From contig CAMZHB010000116.1 in assembly GCA_947306605.1 (NCBI GenBank), positions 1 to 5,822 of the forward strand: 5,822 nt of DNA, in the 5' to 3' direction. The notes under the pieces were generated by a model. That model was not told the origin of the DNA. It saw nothing but the letters and a program-made list of their open reading frames with translations, and ran no database searches. The position numbers and the translations under genes were made by a program. Positions 5,272 through 5,822 of this stretch are shown here, in pieces (within the stretch, counting starts at the first letter, position 1; every line of letters starts with the position of its first letter). The stretch comes from an uncultured Prevotellaceae bacterium. Lineage in GTDB: Bacteria > Bacteroidota > Bacteroidia > Bacteroidales > Bacteroidaceae.

Positions 5272-5822
5272 TTGGCACGGCTTCAATTGCCTGACGGCTC
5301 TGCTGTCCAGGGGCAGCAAGTCCTTTTACACAGCTGTTGTGCTCCATGTTCGGCAGCCATCGTGGAGTGCATGTTACTAAACGACATGCACCCCACGGTT
5401 TTTTTTTCCAACTCTAATATTTTTCCTCAGCAAGAGTACGAAAAACGTAAGGCTGAGCTCATTCGTTTCCTTGAAGCACAACAAGTGCCTTTCGTGGAGG
5501 ACGATTACGACCACGCGGCTTGGCTTGATTCTGTGATAGGCTTTGAAATGGAACCCGAGCGCGGGCATCGTTGCTCGCTCTGCTTTAAATATCGTTTGCA
5601 TCATGTGGCTGCTTATGCACAGACTCATGGTTTCAATTTATTAACTACGACTCTTGCGTCGTCACGTTGGAAAGACATTGACCAAATCAATGCCGCCGGC
5701 CGGTGTGCCGTAGCCGATTTTCCCCAAGTGACCTTTTGGGAGCAGAATTGGCGACGCGGGGGATTACAGGAACGTCGCGGTCAACTGTTGCGCTTGAATC
5801 AGTTTTATAATCAGCAGTACTG
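5272..5822 (+). CDS. queH: Epoxyqueuosine reductase QueH (partial, C-terminus beyond window)
   Basis: QueH (DUF208 family) reduces epoxyqueuosine to queuosine, the last step of making the modified base at position 34 of tRNAs for Asp, Asn, His and Tyr; it is an iron-sulfur enzyme of the cytoplasm. Counting from TTG at 5272, residues 17-27 read QVLLHSCCAPC minus its last Cys (Cys22, Cys23), and Cys26 completes the family's metal-binding CC-x2-C. VFFSNSNIFPQQEYEKRK (43-60) and DYDHAAWL (78-85) follow, then EPERGHRCSLCFKYRL (94-109, Cys101 and Cys104) and TTTLASSRWKD (125-135). FYNQQY (178-183) ends the window exactly where the usual CGC should follow. No in-frame ATG precedes Cys22; the first is at 5371, after the motif, and a stop at 5221-5223 bounds the frame. 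The start must be non-ATG: TTG at 5272 gives MARLQLPDG, TTG at 5287 is the alternative. Identity sure, exact start uncertain. Confidence 0.9.
   Translation, partial: MARLQLPDGSAVQGQQVLLHSCCAPCSAAIVECMLLNDMHPTVFFSNSNIFPQQEYEKRKAELIRFLEAQQVPFVEDDYDHAAWLDSVIGFEMEPERGHRCSLCFKYRLHHVAAYAQTHGFNLLTTTLASSRWKDIDQINAAGRCAVADFPQVTFWEQNWRRGGLQERRGQLLRLNQFYNQQY
5361..5407 (+). terminator. Intrinsic-terminator-like hairpin inside queH
   Basis: The left arm cgtggagtgcatgt (5361-5374) pairs with acatgcaccccacg (5384-5397): 8 bp next to a 9-nt loop, one A-C mismatch, then 5 bp. Two G's lead into a run of nine T's (5399-5407). This is the layout of a rho-independent terminator acting rightward; no T-run follows it in the other direction. 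It lies about 90 nt downstream of the barrel-protein stop but within queH codons 30-46, so it would act as an attenuator or as the end of most barrel-protein transcripts. The T-run also encodes conserved Val-Phe-Phe-Ser, so coincidence is possible for that part; the long stem is harder to explain by coding. Confidence 0.55.

Noticed and set aside
5267..5274. TGATTTTG as a separate -7 box for queH
   Set aside because: It has one mismatch to TAnnTTTG at the important second position and overlaps the stop and start codons; it would force the later TTG start, and there is no -33 support.
4820..5347. Leftward open frame of 175 codons across the barrel-protein gene
   Set aside because: It lies antisense to two genes with strong protein evidence (signal peptide and barrel; QueH motifs) and its product has no recognisable features.
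5270..5400. Reading 5270-5400 as an intergenic region with an ordinary terminator after the barrel-protein gene
   Set aside because: The frame from 5272 encodes the N-terminus of QueH including its CC-x2-C motif, so this stretch is coding and the hairpin is intragenic.
5377..5628. Leftward open frame of 83 codons
   Set aside because: It is antisense to queH, whose conserved cysteine and EPERG motifs are read on the other strand.

Overview
The window looks like a chromosomal segment of a Bacteroidales bacterium (Prevotella/Bacteroides-like). The evidence is four intergenic copies of the Bacteroidetes -7 promoter box TAnnTTTG, A-rich rather than Shine-Dalgarno leaders, signal peptides with Gln at the likely +1 position, a DUF4143-type AAA ATPase, and a GHL10 glycoside hydrolase with a tail resembling a type IX secretion sorting domain. 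Coding is dense. I see no mobile element, CRISPR array, rRNA or tRNA gene, and no stretch above 300 bases without a gene.

Layout. 1-636 (-): the N-terminal half of an AAA_14/DUF4143-type ATPase, cut by the window edge, with Gln in place of the Walker B Glu. 637-720: a short divergent promoter region with one box facing each way. 721-1911 (+): an ATP-grasp-like protein of unknown substrate, whose ATG lies 4 nt beyond its promoter box, so its mRNA may be leaderless. Its stop codon directly abuts the stop of the next, convergent gene. 1912-2970 (-): a GT4 glycosyltransferase, second gene of a two-gene operon. 2979-4697 (-): first gene of that operon, an exported GHL10 glycoside hydrolase with a fibronectin-III-like segment and a sorting-domain-like C-terminus. 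4698-4792: a second divergent promoter region. 4793-5269 (+): a small outer-membrane beta-barrel protein. 5272-5822 (+): epoxyqueuosine reductase QueH, cut by the window edge just before its expected C-terminal Cys-Gly-Cys.

How the genes fit together. The GHL10 enzyme and the GT4 transferase are probably co-transcribed and may act on one envelope glycan, one outside the cytoplasm and one inside; the substrate is unknown. The barrel protein and queH are 2 nt apart and probably share a transcript. queH has no usable ATG before its essential Cys-Cys-Ala-Pro-Cys motif, so it must start on a non-ATG codon. A strong intrinsic-terminator-like hairpin with nine T's lies inside its coding sequence. 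That hairpin could attenuate transcription between an abundant membrane protein and a low-abundance tRNA-modification enzyme, and it is the most interesting observation here. I found no convincing undescribed multi-gene system.
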